The notes beneath the pieces were generated by a model. It did no database searches and was not told the origin of the DNA. It worked only from the letters and a program-made list of their open reading frames with translations. From RBG-13-51-18 sp050014095 (GTDB lineage: Bacteria; Chloroflexota; Dehalococcoidia; Dehalococcoidales; RBG-16-60-22): a stretch of DNA of 64,000 nucleotides. The stretch's first letter is position 1. Every line of letters starts with the position of its first letter. This document shows, in pieces, positions 41,254 through 49,930 of this stretch. The DNA lies in the NCBI GenBank assembly GCA_050014095.1, contig JBEKDZ010000003.1, forward strand, positions 124,001 through 188,000, read 5' to 3'. A program made the translations under genes and the position numbers.

Positions 41254-43002
41254 ATGAAGAATTTAGGGAGAACACTAAGACAATTATGGAAGCTGGCTTG
41301 TCCATATTGGACCAAGGCTCCAGATCGTTGGCAGGCCTACCTGCTGCTCGTTGCTTCCCTGGGATTAATAGCTCTCGTGGTCGAGACCATGATTCGTTAT
41401 AACCAATGGTATGCGGACTGGACCAATGCCTACGTGGGAAGCAATTATGCATTATGGCAACAACAATTGGTAATGTTTTTTGTTATCGCCGCGGCTTTAA
41501 CCATTGGGGGAACCGTTAATACCTACGTCCAAGGATGGCTGATGGTCAGGTGGAGAAGATGGATGACATCCCAATATCTCGGCAATTGGATGGACAATCA
41601 TAGTCATTATCGAATGCGGCTTACCGGTAGTCCGACCGATAACCCTGACCAGCGTATTCAAGAAGACATCAGCGGTTTTATCGGAAGCGCAATGATGTAT
41701 ACGCTAACGTTACTCCAGAACATAGCAATGCTCTTTTCCTTCCTTGTCATCCTTTGGAATATGTCCAATACAATTCCAATGATAATCGGCGGTGTAGACT
41801 TGTCTTTCCCGGGTTATTTCATCGTCATCTCATTTATATGGGCAGTCATAACAACCGCGACTGTACACAATTTCGGTAAACAACTGGTCAAACTCCAGTA
41901 TAATCAGCAGATGTATGAAGCTGACTTTCGTTTTTCAATGGTCCGCGTCAGAGAGTACAGCGAGCAAATCTCGCTGTTGAAAGGCGAAAAAGTAGAACAC
42001 ACCAACATAATGGGGAGATTCAACAGTGTTATCGCCAACACGTTCAGGCTCATGTCGAGAAACCTGAAGCTGGGGTTCTGGAATACCGGTCTTGGGATGT
42101 TTATGGGTGTAATAATATCGTTACTCTTAGGACCCGCATACTTTGCGGGGAAAATTCCCGGCGGTTACGGCGCCATCATGCAGATAGCAATGGCCTTCGC
42201 GACTGTTACAGGTACATTCACGTTCTTCCAGACATCATACGCCGGTTTAGCAGCGTGGAAAGCTACTTCCAACCGTCTTACCGACTTCCTCGAAAACGCC
42301 AGAAAAAGCGAGGAAATTTGGGGGAAGTCCGAAATCAGTGTCAAAGAGCATAAAAAAGATGACATTGAGATTAAAAATCTGGATGTCAATCTTCCCACCG
42401 GCCAATTGCAGATTTCAGCCAAAGATATTGTCATCAAGCACGGCGAAAAGGTGCTCATAAAAGGTAAAACCGGCGCCGGCAAAACGACATTGTTTAGGGT
42501 GCTCTCAACTCTCTGGCCGTTTGGTAAAGGCTCCGTCTATATACCGGAAGGTAAAAGTGTCATGGTGCTTCCGCAGCAACCGTACTTCCCGTTCGGTACG
42601 CTGGCAGAGGCCATCTGTTATCCCGATCCGTCGGACAAATATAGCCGTTCAGACATAGAAAAAGCGCTGCGCGACGTTGGTATGGAAAAGTTTATACCCA
42701 GACTTGATGGTGTCGGGTTCTGGAACCAACAGCTTTCCGGCGGCGAGCAGCAAAGAGTCAGTCTGGCGAGAGCTATGCTTCATGCTCCGGATTATCTGTT
42801 CTTTGATGAAGCTACGGCATCAGTGGATGAACCTTCTGAAGAGCTGCTTTATAAAATGTTGTTAGACAGGATGAAAGATTCGACAATCGTATCGATCGGT
42901 CACCGTTCATCATTGGAGAAATTCCATGAAAGAAAGATTGTCGCTGAACAGCAGAACGGAAACTTTGAGTGTGTTGAGCAAAAGATTGCCGATGATCATT
43001 AG
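41254..43002 (+). CDS. SbmA/BacA-YddA-like ABC transporter (fused permease and ATPase)
   Basis: 582 residues from ATG 41254 after AAGGAGATAACT. The N-terminal 330 residues are a membrane domain of the SbmA/BacA type (YNQWYADWTNAY, VRWRRWMTSQYL, NPDQRIQEDI, later FRFSMVRVREYSEQI). The ATPase has KGKTGAGKTTLFRVLSTL (Walker A), LSGGEQQRVSLARAML (signature) and YLFFDEATASVDE (Walker B). Relatives import bulky hydrophilic solutes; mycobacterial Rv1819c takes up vitamin B12. Together with the surface protein upstream it could import a cofactor. It is the last intact gene of the tRNA-Thr islet. Confidence 0.88.
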   Translation: MKNLGRTLRQLWKLACPYWTKAPDRWQAYLLLVASLGLIALVVETMIRYNQWYADWTNAYVGSNYALWQQQLVMFFVIAAALTIGGTVNTYVQGWLMVRWRRWMTSQYLGNWMDNHSHYRMRLTGSPTDNPDQRIQEDISGFIGSAMMYTLTLLQNIAMLFSFLVILWNMSNTIPMIIGGVDLSFPGYFIVISFIWAVITTATVHNFGKQLVKLQYNQQMYEADFRFSMVRVREYSEQISLLKGEKVEHTNIMGRFNSVIANTFRLMSRNLKLGFWNTGLGMFMGVIISLLLGPAYFAGKIPGGYGAIMQIAMAFATVTGTFTFFQTSYAGLAAWKATSNRLTDFLENARKSEEIWGKSEISVKEHKKDDIEIKNLDVNLPTGQLQISAKDIVIKHGEKVLIKGKTGAGKTTLFRVLSTLWPFGKGSVYIPEGKSVMVLPQQPYFPFGTLAEAICYPDPSDKYSRSDIEKALRDVGMEKFIPRLDGVGFWNQQLSGGEQQRVSLARAMLHAPDYLFFDEATASVDEPSEELLYKMLLDRMKDSTIVSIGHRSSLEKFHERKIVAEQQNGNFECVEQKIADDH

Positions 43003-43267
43003 TTCCGAGGTCAGAGAGGTGCTCGGAAAGGCGACTACCACCCATATAGGCTAAAAAAGGGCGACCTTGATTGTGTTATCGGCTCACCGCCCTGGCGAGT
43101 GCAGGAGTGCGTTTATAAGTCACTCAAAAGATGACCGGTCATGCATCAGCAGCGATGACCGATGACTGGTATGACCACCTGCTTGACGGTGAGAAAGCCG
43201 AGGCTATTCAGGCTATTGATTCAAAGTGGTTCGGCAAGCAGTTTTCCCGAACCGTTGATTCTGAAGC
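43003..43267 (+). other. Fragmented reading frames at the right end of the islet
   Basis: After the ABC gene two short plus-strand frames remain. One encodes KKGDLDCVIGSPPWRVQE and stops near 43133. Another, from ATG 43155, encodes MTDDWYDHLLDGEKAEAIQA and runs into the tRNA-Thr repeat, stopping at 43289. The first contains a SPPW string like the catalytic motif of DNA methylases, but it is too short to assign. I treat the stretch as decayed islet DNA. Confidence 0.35.
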
Positions 43268-43317
43268 TGGAGCCAGCGATAGGATTTGAACCTACGACCC
43301 GCGGTTTACGAAACCGC
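43264..43317 (-). repeat. Attachment-site copy inside the intact tRNA-Thr gene
   Basis: This is the partner of 38049-38102. It includes the anticodon loop to CCA end of the intact tRNA and four bases beyond (minus strand). The two copies bracket about 5.2 kb in direct orientation. Confidence 0.8.
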
Positions 43318-43342
43318 TGCTCTACCACTGAGCTACGCTGGC
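43268..43342 (-). tRNA. tRNA-Thr (anticodon CGT)
   Basis: The minus strand folds into a full cloverleaf. The acceptor GCCAGCG pairs with CGCTGGC, the D arm is GCTC-AGTGGTA-GAGC, the anticodon stem GCGGT/ACCGC encloses TTCGTAA, the T arm is GTAGG-TTCAAAT-CCTAT, the discriminator is T and CCA is encoded. Anticodon CGT reads the threonine codon ACG. It is the insertion target of the islet on its 3' side. Confidence 0.95.
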
Positions 43343-43546
43343 TTATCTATTAGATATAAGAATTTAGTACTTCTCTTACTCGACCCCAACACCCCACCCA
43401 AGTGATTCATTAGTTTCCATTCAATTATATGGTGATACACATCCATTGTAAAGCTTATCCTTGATATTCTCATCTTGTTTCACTATCAGGATAATGCTTG
43501 AAAGAATACAAAAATACCCTTCATAAACAACCTCTCTTAAAATAAC

Positions 43547-43575
43547 TTGACAAGCACCCTACATAGTTGTATCAT
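43547..43575 (+). promoter_or_regulatory. Promoter of the peptide-binding protein gene
   Basis: TTGACA (43547-43552), a 17-base spacer, TATCAT (43570-43575). The expected transcript would carry a 5' leader of about 180 bases. Confidence 0.7.
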
Positions 43576-43609
43576 TCTGCCAAAATCTACTTTTTATTCC
43601 TAGTTAATT

Positions 43610-43658
43610 GACGCTATTTGAAGCTAGGGGTTGCTTCGTGAAATCAATGGCGTCTTTT
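43610..43658 (+). promoter_or_regulatory. Structured leader element before the peptide-binding protein gene
   Basis: GACGCTATT pairs with AATGGCGTC (one G-T pair), enclosing a second hairpin GAAGC/GCTTC. TTTTATC follows. The shape suggests a leader terminator or other RNA switch; no known riboswitch class is recognised. Confidence 0.4.
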
Positions 43659-43696
43659 ATCACTGTTATAAATAAGCTTTAAAGTCAGAGGAGGTG

Positions 43697-43744
43697 ATGC
43701 ATGTCCGGATAAAGAAAAAGAAAAAAATACTCAAATTCTTTTAA
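43697..43744 (+). CDS. Possible 15-codon leader peptide
   Basis: A frame from ATG 43697 encodes MHVRIKKKKKILKFF and ends two codons' length before the next gene's ribosome region. It sits right on a very strong AGAGGAGGTG site. An overlapping ATG at 43701, better spaced from the same AGGAGG, would give only three residues (Met-Ser-Gly). Either could tune translation or transcription of the downstream lipoprotein gene. This is an inference from layout only. Confidence 0.35.
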   Translation: MHVRIKKKKKILKFF

Positions 43745-43760
43745 GGAGTGAAAGGAAATA

Positions 43761-45425
43761 ATGAAAAAATTAATATTTTTACTTGTTGCATTTAGTTTAG
43801 TGCTTAGTCTGGCTCTCTTCGGTTGTGGCGGTGGAACTACCACCACATCCTCTCCCGTAGCCAGCACTACACCTTCTACCTCCGCCCCCACCTCCACCAC
43901 TCCAACAGTTGCCCCGCCTGAAGATGCCCGTCTCCCTGGTATAGGAGACCTTGCCAAGCCGACAGGTGGTAAAGCAGGCGGACGTCTCCAGTTGGCGGCC
44001 AGCGTGAACATCGCCAACATCGGCGACCCCAATCAAACTGCTGGTCCGAGTGATGCTGGTTATTCTTTCTTGGTTGTCGAACCTCTCTTGATTGTTGGCG
44101 CTGATGGTGCTCTGAAACCCTGGCTGGCCGAGAGTTACGATATCGCCAAGGACGGTTCGTCTTTGACACTTCACTTGCGCCATGGCGTCAAATTCACCGA
44201 TGGCACTACTTTCAATGCCGATGCCGCCAAGTATAACATTGATAACGGCATTAACAGCGTCATGTGGCCTAACATGAAAAAAGTTCAACAATGCGTGATT
44301 GTTGATGATTACACCATAAGACTTGAGTTCAAGGATGGCAAATGGGACTGGGGCGGCGCCAAGAGTCTGGCATCATTCTGGAGCGTCATGATGTTCTCCC
44401 CGACAGTTCTCAAAAACCAAGCCCCCGAATACAAGATGACCCATGTGGTAGGCACCGGACCCTTCATGCTCACAGAATTCGTCCGCGATCAGAAACTTGT
44501 CTATGACCGCAACGACAACTACTGGAGAGGCAAGCCTTATCTTGAAGGCGTTGACTATAATATTATTCCTGATCTAACAGTTCAACTCCTGGCATACAAA
44601 AAAGGAGATATCGATACTCTCGGCGTTCAGACGAAGGATGCCAAAGGTATGATCGACGAGGGCTTTAAGATTACTACCTCCACCGATATGGTGGTCAACA
44701 TGTGTCTGATACCCTCCAGCAAGAATCCGGATTCGCCGCTCGCTGATATCAGGGTACGTCAAGCTGTCGAATATGCTATCGACAAGCAAGCTCTGGTCGA
44801 CGGGCTAACTTACGGCTACGGTGTAGCTACCAACCAGGAGTTCTGTCTTCCTCCTTACAAGGATGACACTACCGTCGGCTATCCCTATAACGTAGCCAAA
44901 GCCAAAGATCTCCTCACCAAGGCAGGCTATCCTAATGGCATCGATATTACCTGCTATCAGGTAGATGTCATGCCTAATGACCTCGGGCTAGCGTTGCAAG
45001 ACCAGCTAAAGGCTGCCGGTATTAACTTCAAGATTGAAAAAGTAAGCATCATCCAGTTCACCAAGATGATTGGTGGTGGCGGCACCGGCTGGGAAGGGTA
45101 TGTATTTTCCTATGGTTTCCCGGGCAATGCGGTTGATCCGGGCAGCACCATCCTTAACGGGCCGCTAAACTACAATACAACCTGGATAAGCTGCGCTCAA
45201 CCAGATGAGCTTCTGGGTATCTCTACGCAGGCATCCGGAGAAATTGATCAATCGAAAAGAGCACAGTATTACCAGCAAATTTCCAGGTTGATGACCGATA
45301 AATATTGTATGTGGACCTTCATGTACTATGCGCCTGGGCTTACCTCCCTATCTTCTCATCTAAAAGGCGATACCATCGGGAAATATAAAGAATTCTATGT
45401 GTTTACTTTCGCCTATAAAGACTAA
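43761..45425 (+). CDS. Family-5 extracellular solute-binding lipoprotein (peptide/nickel type)
   Basis: 554 residues after AAAGGAAATA. The signal peptide (MKKLIFLLVAFSLVLSLALF) ends in the lipobox LFGC, so it is lipid-anchored outside. A Thr/Ser/Pro linker (residues 25-60) leads to the SBP_bac_5 domain. Landmarks are EPLLIVGADGALKPWLAES, LHLRHGVKFTDGTTFNADA, VGTGPFMLTEF and DIRVRQAVEYAIDKQAL. Such proteins deliver di- or oligopeptides, or sometimes nickel, to Dpp/Opp-type transporters. The dppBCDF-like operon is convergent just downstream and is the probable partner. A structured leader and a possible leader peptide precede it. Confidence 0.92.
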   Translation: MKKLIFLLVAFSLVLSLALFGCGGGTTTTSSPVASTTPSTSAPTSTTPTVAPPEDARLPGIGDLAKPTGGKAGGRLQLAASVNIANIGDPNQTAGPSDAGYSFLVVEPLLIVGADGALKPWLAESYDIAKDGSSLTLHLRHGVKFTDGTTFNADAAKYNIDNGINSVMWPNMKKVQQCVIVDDYTIRLEFKDGKWDWGGAKSLASFWSVMMFSPTVLKNQAPEYKMTHVVGTGPFMLTEFVRDQKLVYDRNDNYWRGKPYLEGVDYNIIPDLTVQLLAYKKGDIDTLGVQTKDAKGMIDEGFKITTSTDMVVNMCLIPSSKNPDSPLADIRVRQAVEYAIDKQALVDGLTYGYGVATNQEFCLPPYKDDTTVGYPYNVAKAKDLLTKAGYPNGIDITCYQVDVMPNDLGLALQDQLKAAGINFKIEKVSIIQFTKMIGGGGTGWEGYVFSYGFPGNAVDPGSTILNGPLNYNTTWISCAQPDELLGISTQASGEIDQSKRAQYYQQISRLMTDKYCMWTFMYYAPGLTSLSSHLKGDTIGKYKEFYVFTFAYKD

Positions 45426-45472
45426 TTGAACCAGGCGAAAATGAGCCGTATTGCCTAAACGGCTGGAAAACG

Positions 45473-45508
45473 AAATACGGGTCGCGAATATCGCGACCCG
45501 TATTTTTT
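45473..45508 (+). terminator. Strong intrinsic terminator between the convergent peptide-transport genes
   Basis: Perfect 14-15-bp stem (AAATACGGGTCGCGA and its complement) with a three-base loop and T6. It ends the binding-protein transcript. Confidence 0.92.
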
Positions 45509-45551
45509 ATTGTTTATGATTGTTTATTTACTATTGCTAAACGGATTCCGG

Positions 45552-46535
45552 TTATACCCTGATACAGGCTACGTAATGACCATTACCGACATCACGCAGC
45601 GGTGGCCTCGCCTGACTGCACTCCCCTATCGCCAGCGAGCAGCGGGGGTGGAAATGACACCCCGGTGGAGGATTAACCGGGCTGGGTACCTCACCTTTTA
45701 ATACAATACGCGTGCGGGTCCTTTCCGCCACGGGGTCCGGTATCGGTATCGCGGAAAGCAAAGCCTTGGTGTAAGGATGGAGCGGATTATCATATAGCTC
45801 AGCAGAATCCGTAAGTTCCATAATACGTCCCAGATACATCACCGCCACGCGGTCACTGATATGCTGTACCACCGCCAGGTCATGGGCGATAAAGAGATAA
45901 GTTAATCCCAGTTTCTCCTGTAATTCTTCCAGCAGGTTGATTATCTGGGCTTGAATCGAAACATCGAGAGCCGAAATGGGCTCATCACAAATAATCAGCG
46001 AAGGGCTGCAGGCTAATGCCCGCGCCACGCCGATACGCTGCCGCTGCCCGCCGCTGAACTCATGAGGAACACGGTCCATCATGCTGGGGTCTAGCCCCAC
46101 AATCCTAAAAAGCTCGGTGACTCTATCTTTCAGCTCACTGCCAGTAGCCATATGGTGAATTTTTAGCGGGTCACCAACAATACCTCCGGCAGATTGCCGC
46201 GGGTTCAGCGAACCGAACGGGTCTTGAAATATCACCCCCATATCTCTACGGTGGCTCTTGATTTTACTTTCTGGTATCTTGGAGATATCAATACCAGAAA
46301 AGAAAATACTCCCGGAGGTAGGCTGGTACAGGCGTAAAACGCAACGGCCAGTGGTGGTTTTTCCACACCCGCTTTCCCCCACCAGACCGAGCGTCTCATG
46401 TTTCTTGATCTCAAAACTAACTTCGTCGACGGCCTTGATATCAGCAACATGACGCCGCAGCAGCCCTCTGGTGATGGGGAAATACATCTTGAGGTCTTTT
46501 ACTTGCACTATTTTATCGCTCTGTGATTCGTCCAT
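45552..46535 (-). CDS. dppF: Peptide ABC transporter ATP-binding protein, DppF/OppF type
   Basis: 327 residues. Walker A is GLVGESGCGKTTTGRCVL, the signature HEFSGGQRQRIGVARALA and Walker B LIICDEPISALDVSIQAQI. The C-terminal oligopeptide-type domain contains NPPPGCHFHPRC and a second Cys (GECSQ) that in many homologues bind a 4Fe-4S cluster. It energises import at the inner face of the membrane. Its ATG overlaps the stop of the DppD gene by one base. It is the last gene of the operon. Ligand could be peptides or nickel; the sequence does not decide. Confidence 0.92.
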   Translation of the reverse strand: MDESQSDKIVQVKDLKMYFPITRGLLRRHVADIKAVDEVSFEIKKHETLGLVGESGCGKTTTGRCVLRLYQPTSGSIFFSGIDISKIPESKIKSHRRDMGVIFQDPFGSLNPRQSAGGIVGDPLKIHHMATGSELKDRVTELFRIVGLDPSMMDRVPHEFSGGQRQRIGVARALACSPSLIICDEPISALDVSIQAQIINLLEELQEKLGLTYLFIAHDLAVVQHISDRVAVMYLGRIMELTDSAELYDNPLHPYTKALLSAIPIPDPVAERTRTRIVLKGEVPSPVNPPPGCHFHPRCSLAIGECSQARPPLRDVGNGHYVACIRV

Positions 46536-47521
46536 TACTTCCCCTTTATATCAACATAACATGAAATATAATGATGGTCACCCACCGCCCGCAGCTCCGG
46601 CCAGGGCTCTTTAGCACATCTCCCTTTCTTCTCGGTGCACCTCGGGAGGAAAGCACAGGTCGGCGGCATACCTATCAGGTTAGGGGGCAAACCGAGTATC
46701 GGTATCAGTTTCCTTTCTCCATGTTTCTCCCCCAACTTGGGTACACTGTTCAACAGCCCTATGGTATACGGATGGCGTGGATGGCCGAAGATATCCTCGG
46801 AAATGCCCGACTCTATAATACGCCCGGCATACATAACGTATATCCTTTGCGCGTAGCGGGCGACAACCCCTAGATTATGGGTAACGATGACCAGAGCTGT
46901 GTTTAACCGTTTGACCAGGTCGGTCATGAGTTCCAGCAATTGCGCCTGCGTCGTCACATCTACAGCTGTCGTCGGCTCATCGGCGAAGATAATTTCAGGA
47001 TTGCATGATATCGCCATAGCTATCATCACTCTCTGCCGCATCCCCCCGCTAAACTGATGGGGATAATCATCTATCCGCCTGGCGGCATCTGGTACGCCTA
47101 CCATTTTTAGTAGTTCAATAGCCCTTTCTCTGGAGGATTGCCTATCCATATCGAGATGTAGCTCCAGCGTCTCCGTTAATTGGCGCGAAATGGTTAATAC
47201 CGGATTCAAGGATGTCATCGGCTCCTGGAATATCATGGTCATCTTGCTGCCGCGGATCGCCCTCATCTCCGCACCGTTAGCCTGATATTTTAATAGGTCC
47301 TGTCCCTCGAAAATCACCTCACCCCCTACCGTCTCGCCAGGAGGCGATGGTATCAGCCGCATCACGGAAAGAATACTCACCGTCTTACCACAGCCGCTCT
47401 CCCCTACCAGCCCGATAATCTCTCCCTGATTGACCTGGAAAGTTACTCCATCGGTAGCCTTCACCAGGCCGTATTCCGTGTGAAAATAGGTTTTTAAATT
47501 CTTTACATCCAATAAAGCCAT
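46535..47521 (-). CDS. dppD: Peptide ABC transporter ATP-binding protein, DppD/OppD type
   Basis: 328 residues from ATG 47521, preceded by AGGTAAGAAT; a TTG five codons earlier overlaps that site and is unlikely. Walker A is GLVGESGCGKTVSILSVM, the signature HQFSGGMRQRVMIAMAIS and Walker B IIFADEPTTAVDVTTQAQL. The C-terminal end has PPTCAFLPRCTEKKGRC, the cysteine-rich stretch of this subfamily. It pairs with DppF as a heterodimeric ATPase. The permease gene lies 29 bases upstream. Confidence 0.92.
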   Translation of the reverse strand: MALLDVKNLKTYFHTEYGLVKATDGVTFQVNQGEIIGLVGESGCGKTVSILSVMRLIPSPPGETVGGEVIFEGQDLLKYQANGAEMRAIRGSKMTMIFQEPMTSLNPVLTISRQLTETLELHLDMDRQSSRERAIELLKMVGVPDAARRIDDYPHQFSGGMRQRVMIAMAISCNPEIIFADEPTTAVDVTTQAQLLELMTDLVKRLNTALVIVTHNLGVVARYAQRIYVMYAGRIIESGISEDIFGHPRHPYTIGLLNSVPKLGEKHGERKLIPILGLPPNLIGMPPTCAFLPRCTEKKGRCAKEPWPELRAVGDHHYISCYVDIKGK

Positions 47522-47550
47522 ATTCTTACCTGCCAACGATTATTCTGTCT

Positions 47551-48465
47551 TTAGAGGACACCCCTTAATCTCGGGTCGATAGCATCTCTGATTCCATCAC
47601 CAACCATGTTAAAACCGAACACCAGGAACATAATAGCCACGCCAGGAGCGAGGGAAAGCAATGGATTAATTAACAGATAGGGCTGGCCATCCATTACCAT
47701 ACTTCCCCATGAAGGAGCGGGGGCTGGCACGCCGATGCCAAGGTAACTCAAGCCAGCTTCACCCAGTACGACGCCTCCTATGCCCATCGTTAGCCCGACG
47801 ATTAAGGGAGGAAAAGCGTTGGGGAAAATCTGCGTCAACATGATACGCCAGTTGCCCATACCGATAGCACGCGCCGCCATGACATAATCATTCTGTTTGA
47901 CGCTTAACGCCTGGCCGCACATCATACGGCACATACCGGCGATACCGCCAAAACCGAGTGCAAAAATTACAACCGGGATGCCCCTTCCGCCCAGACCCGC
48001 GATAAGCAGCACCAGGATAATACCAGGAAGCGCCATCATGGCATCAGTTATTCTCATGATAATGGTGAAAACCATACCGCCGAAGTGAGCTGCCGCCAAG
48101 CCCATGAGTATGCCTATTATAGCTGAAGAAAAGACCGCAGAAAAGCCGATTTCCAGAGAAATCCGGGTACCGTAGACGATTCGGGCAAATATATCTCTGC
48201 CAAGCTGATCGGTACCCAGCCAGTGCTCGACAGACGGTCCCGCTAGCTTACCGCGTAAATCGTTTGTCATAGGGTCGTAACGGGCTAACCAAGGAGCAAA
48301 AATAGCAACGAAAAATAATAACATCACGATGATAAACCCAATCAGATAGAGCTTGCGCCCGAAAAACACCCTGACGAACCTTCGCCACTCGCTGTGGTGC
48401 GGGGGTACCACCGCGACGCCCATAGCGTCAGGGCTAGGGGATACGCTTACTTCTTTATCTGCCAT
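47551..48465 (-). CDS. dppC: Peptide ABC transporter permease, DppC/OppC type
   Basis: 304 residues from ATG 48465, which follows GAGGAGACTGAC; a longer frame would overlap dppB. The N-terminal cytosolic part is followed by a first helix (LYLIGFIIVMLLFFVAIF) and the OppC_N motif HWLGTDQLGRDIFARIVYGT. The permease core contains the EAA-like loop VMAARAIGMGNWRIMLTQIFPNAF, which contacts the ATPases. About six helices. It lies 10 bases after dppB. Confidence 0.92.
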   Translation of the reverse strand: MADKEVSVSPSPDAMGVAVVPPHHSEWRRFVRVFFGRKLYLIGFIIVMLLFFVAIFAPWLARYDPMTNDLRGKLAGPSVEHWLGTDQLGRDIFARIVYGTRISLEIGFSAVFSSAIIGILMGLAAAHFGGMVFTIIMRITDAMMALPGIILVLLIAGLGGRGIPVVIFALGFGGIAGMCRMMCGQALSVKQNDYVMAARAIGMGNWRIMLTQIFPNAFPPLIVGLTMGIGGVVLGEAGLSYLGIGVPAPAPSWGSMVMDGQPYLLINPLLSLAPGVAIMFLVFGFNMVGDGIRDAIDPRLRGVL

Positions 48466-48475
48466 GTCAGTCTCC

Positions 48476-49444
48476 TCATCCGAGTCTGATCCTGGGGTCC
48501 ATCCAGCCCCAGGCAATATCGACTATTAAGTTGGAAAATATAATGATACCGCCGAATATAAGAGCGGCTGCCTGAACTATCTGGTAGTCGTAATCGAAAA
48601 TCGCCGTAACCATTAACCTGCCCATACCGGGGATGCTGAACACATTCTCTATAAATATCGAACCGCCCAGAATACCGCCCAAAGTGCCGCCGAGGGCGGT
48701 AACCACCGGAATCATTGCATTCTTTAGTTGATGTCTGACTACAATTACCCTCTCGCGTAACCCCTTAGCCCAGGCGGTGCGGACATAGTCCGTCCTCATG
48801 ACCTCGAGCATGCAAGAACGAACCAAGCGGGCCATACCGGCGATTCCTCCTAAGGCTACGGACGCAACCGGCATTATCAGGTACTTGCAGTTGTACCAGA
48901 AATCTTGACTAGGGTCTTTCCAATTGAAGATAGGGAGCCACCCAAGCTTATATCCAAAGAGATAAATCAAAAGGACACCGAACCAGAAAACCGGCACCGT
49001 CATCCCTATATTGGCGATGGTGGTAATGGTATTATCTATCCAGGTACCCCGTCTTAAAGCACAATAAATGCCAGCAAGAATACCACCGAACGTGGTTATG
49101 AGAAAAATAATAGTGCCGATATAAGCTGTCCGTCCTATACGCTCACTGATAAGCATAGTGATATCCTGCCCCACCCTTAAGGATTTACCCAGGTTGCCGT
49201 GTAAAACATTTCCCAACCAGTCTATATATTGCACATATATAGGCCTATCCAGCCCGTATTGGTGCATTAATATATCATGCTGTTCCGATGTCATGGTGTT
49301 TATTTGGGAGCTCGGAGAGTAATTGCCCATAAATACCATCAGCGGGTCTCCGGGCAACAGGCGAACGAACAGGAACACCATCATGGTGACGAGGATGAGA
49401 ATAATTAATCCTATAATCACCCGACGAATAATATAAGACGTCAT
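48476..49444 (-). CDS. dppB: Peptide ABC transporter permease, DppB/OppB type
   Basis: 322 residues; the ATG follows GGGAGAGCAGAC. It starts MTSYIIRRVIIGLIILILVT, the typical first helix. The pattern LDRPIYVQYIDWLGNVLHGNLG precedes the permease core. The EAA-like loop reads YVRTAWAKGLRERVIVVRHQ and the end IVDIAWGWMDPRIRL is typical. First gene of the dppBCDF operon, transcribed from a promoter about 215 bases upstream with a leader that contains a terminator. Confidence 0.93.
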   Translation of the reverse strand: MTSYIIRRVIIGLIILILVTMMVFLFVRLLPGDPLMVFMGNYSPSSQINTMTSEQHDILMHQYGLDRPIYVQYIDWLGNVLHGNLGKSLRVGQDITMLISERIGRTAYIGTIIFLITTFGGILAGIYCALRRGTWIDNTITTIANIGMTVPVFWFGVLLIYLFGYKLGWLPIFNWKDPSQDFWYNCKYLIMPVASVALGGIAGMARLVRSCMLEVMRTDYVRTAWAKGLRERVIVVRHQLKNAMIPVVTALGGTLGGILGGSIFIENVFSIPGMGRLMVTAIFDYDYQIVQAAALIFGGIIIFSNLIVDIAWGWMDPRIRLG

Positions 49445-49835
49445 GTCTGCTCTCCCTTAACCAATGTACTCTATTGCCATAAACGCCAGCACGAAAAGCC
49501 GCTTCAATCTTTAGATAAAATTTATTAAGATCAGATAAATTTAACCTGCATACAAAAAGCTCATAAAAAAACAGGCTCGAGGGTTAAGGTTTAACATGCG
49601 AGCCATAATTATTCTTTACGTTGGTTTCGAGACCTCCGGTAATGAAAAACTTGATTTGCGCAGAGTTTAACATGATTTTCAAAATATGTCAAACATTTTT
49701 TAAAAGATTTTTATTTGGGCAAATGGTGCTAACTAAAGTATCAATGAATATTGCCTATAAGCTGGAATTTTAGGCCATTTTTTGCCTTAATACCAGCATT
49801 TTTACGCTTGAAACAGGCGTCATTTGTCATAATAC
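49445..49835. other. Divergent regulatory region with an attenuator-like leader for dppBCDF
   Basis: On the minus strand TTGACA (49692-49687), 17 bases and TAAACT (49669-49664) make a promoter. About 60-95 bases into the transcript a terminator forms: GGCTCG (49604-49599) pairs with CGAGCC (49579-49574) and is followed by TGTTTTTTT. A short frame from ATG 49606 crosses the stem, beginning MARMLNLNPRACFF. About 120 bases of leader remain before dppB. This could attenuate the operon or release a small RNA. Confidence 0.5.
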
Positions 49836-49864
49836 TTGACAATTTTCATAAACTGGAGTATTAT
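49836..49864 (+). promoter_or_regulatory. Promoter of the CheY-like gene
   Basis: TTGACA (49836-49841), a 17-base spacer and TATTAT (49859-49864), close to the housekeeping consensus. Confidence 0.72.
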
Positions 49865-49930
49865 TTCAATTTGCGGGAGCAAATACCAGCGAAAATAGCT
49901 CTCACAAGCCTTGAGACAGCAGGTGCTATC

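Noticed and set aside
43132..43160. Small inverted string around TGACCGGTCATGCATCAGC as a regulatory site
   Set aside because: It lies in decayed DNA next to the tRNA with no promoter or gene to regulate.
43162..43353. Reading frame running through the tRNA-Thr gene
   Set aside because: It overlaps an intact tRNA, has no ribosome site and no family features.
45510..45701. Plus-strand frame of 63 codons after the terminator
   Set aside because: It lies mostly antisense to the end of the dppF-like gene and has no supporting motif.
49751..49930. 60-residue N-terminal extension of the CheY-like protein
   Set aside because: A consensus promoter lies inside this stretch, so translation should start at 49931.
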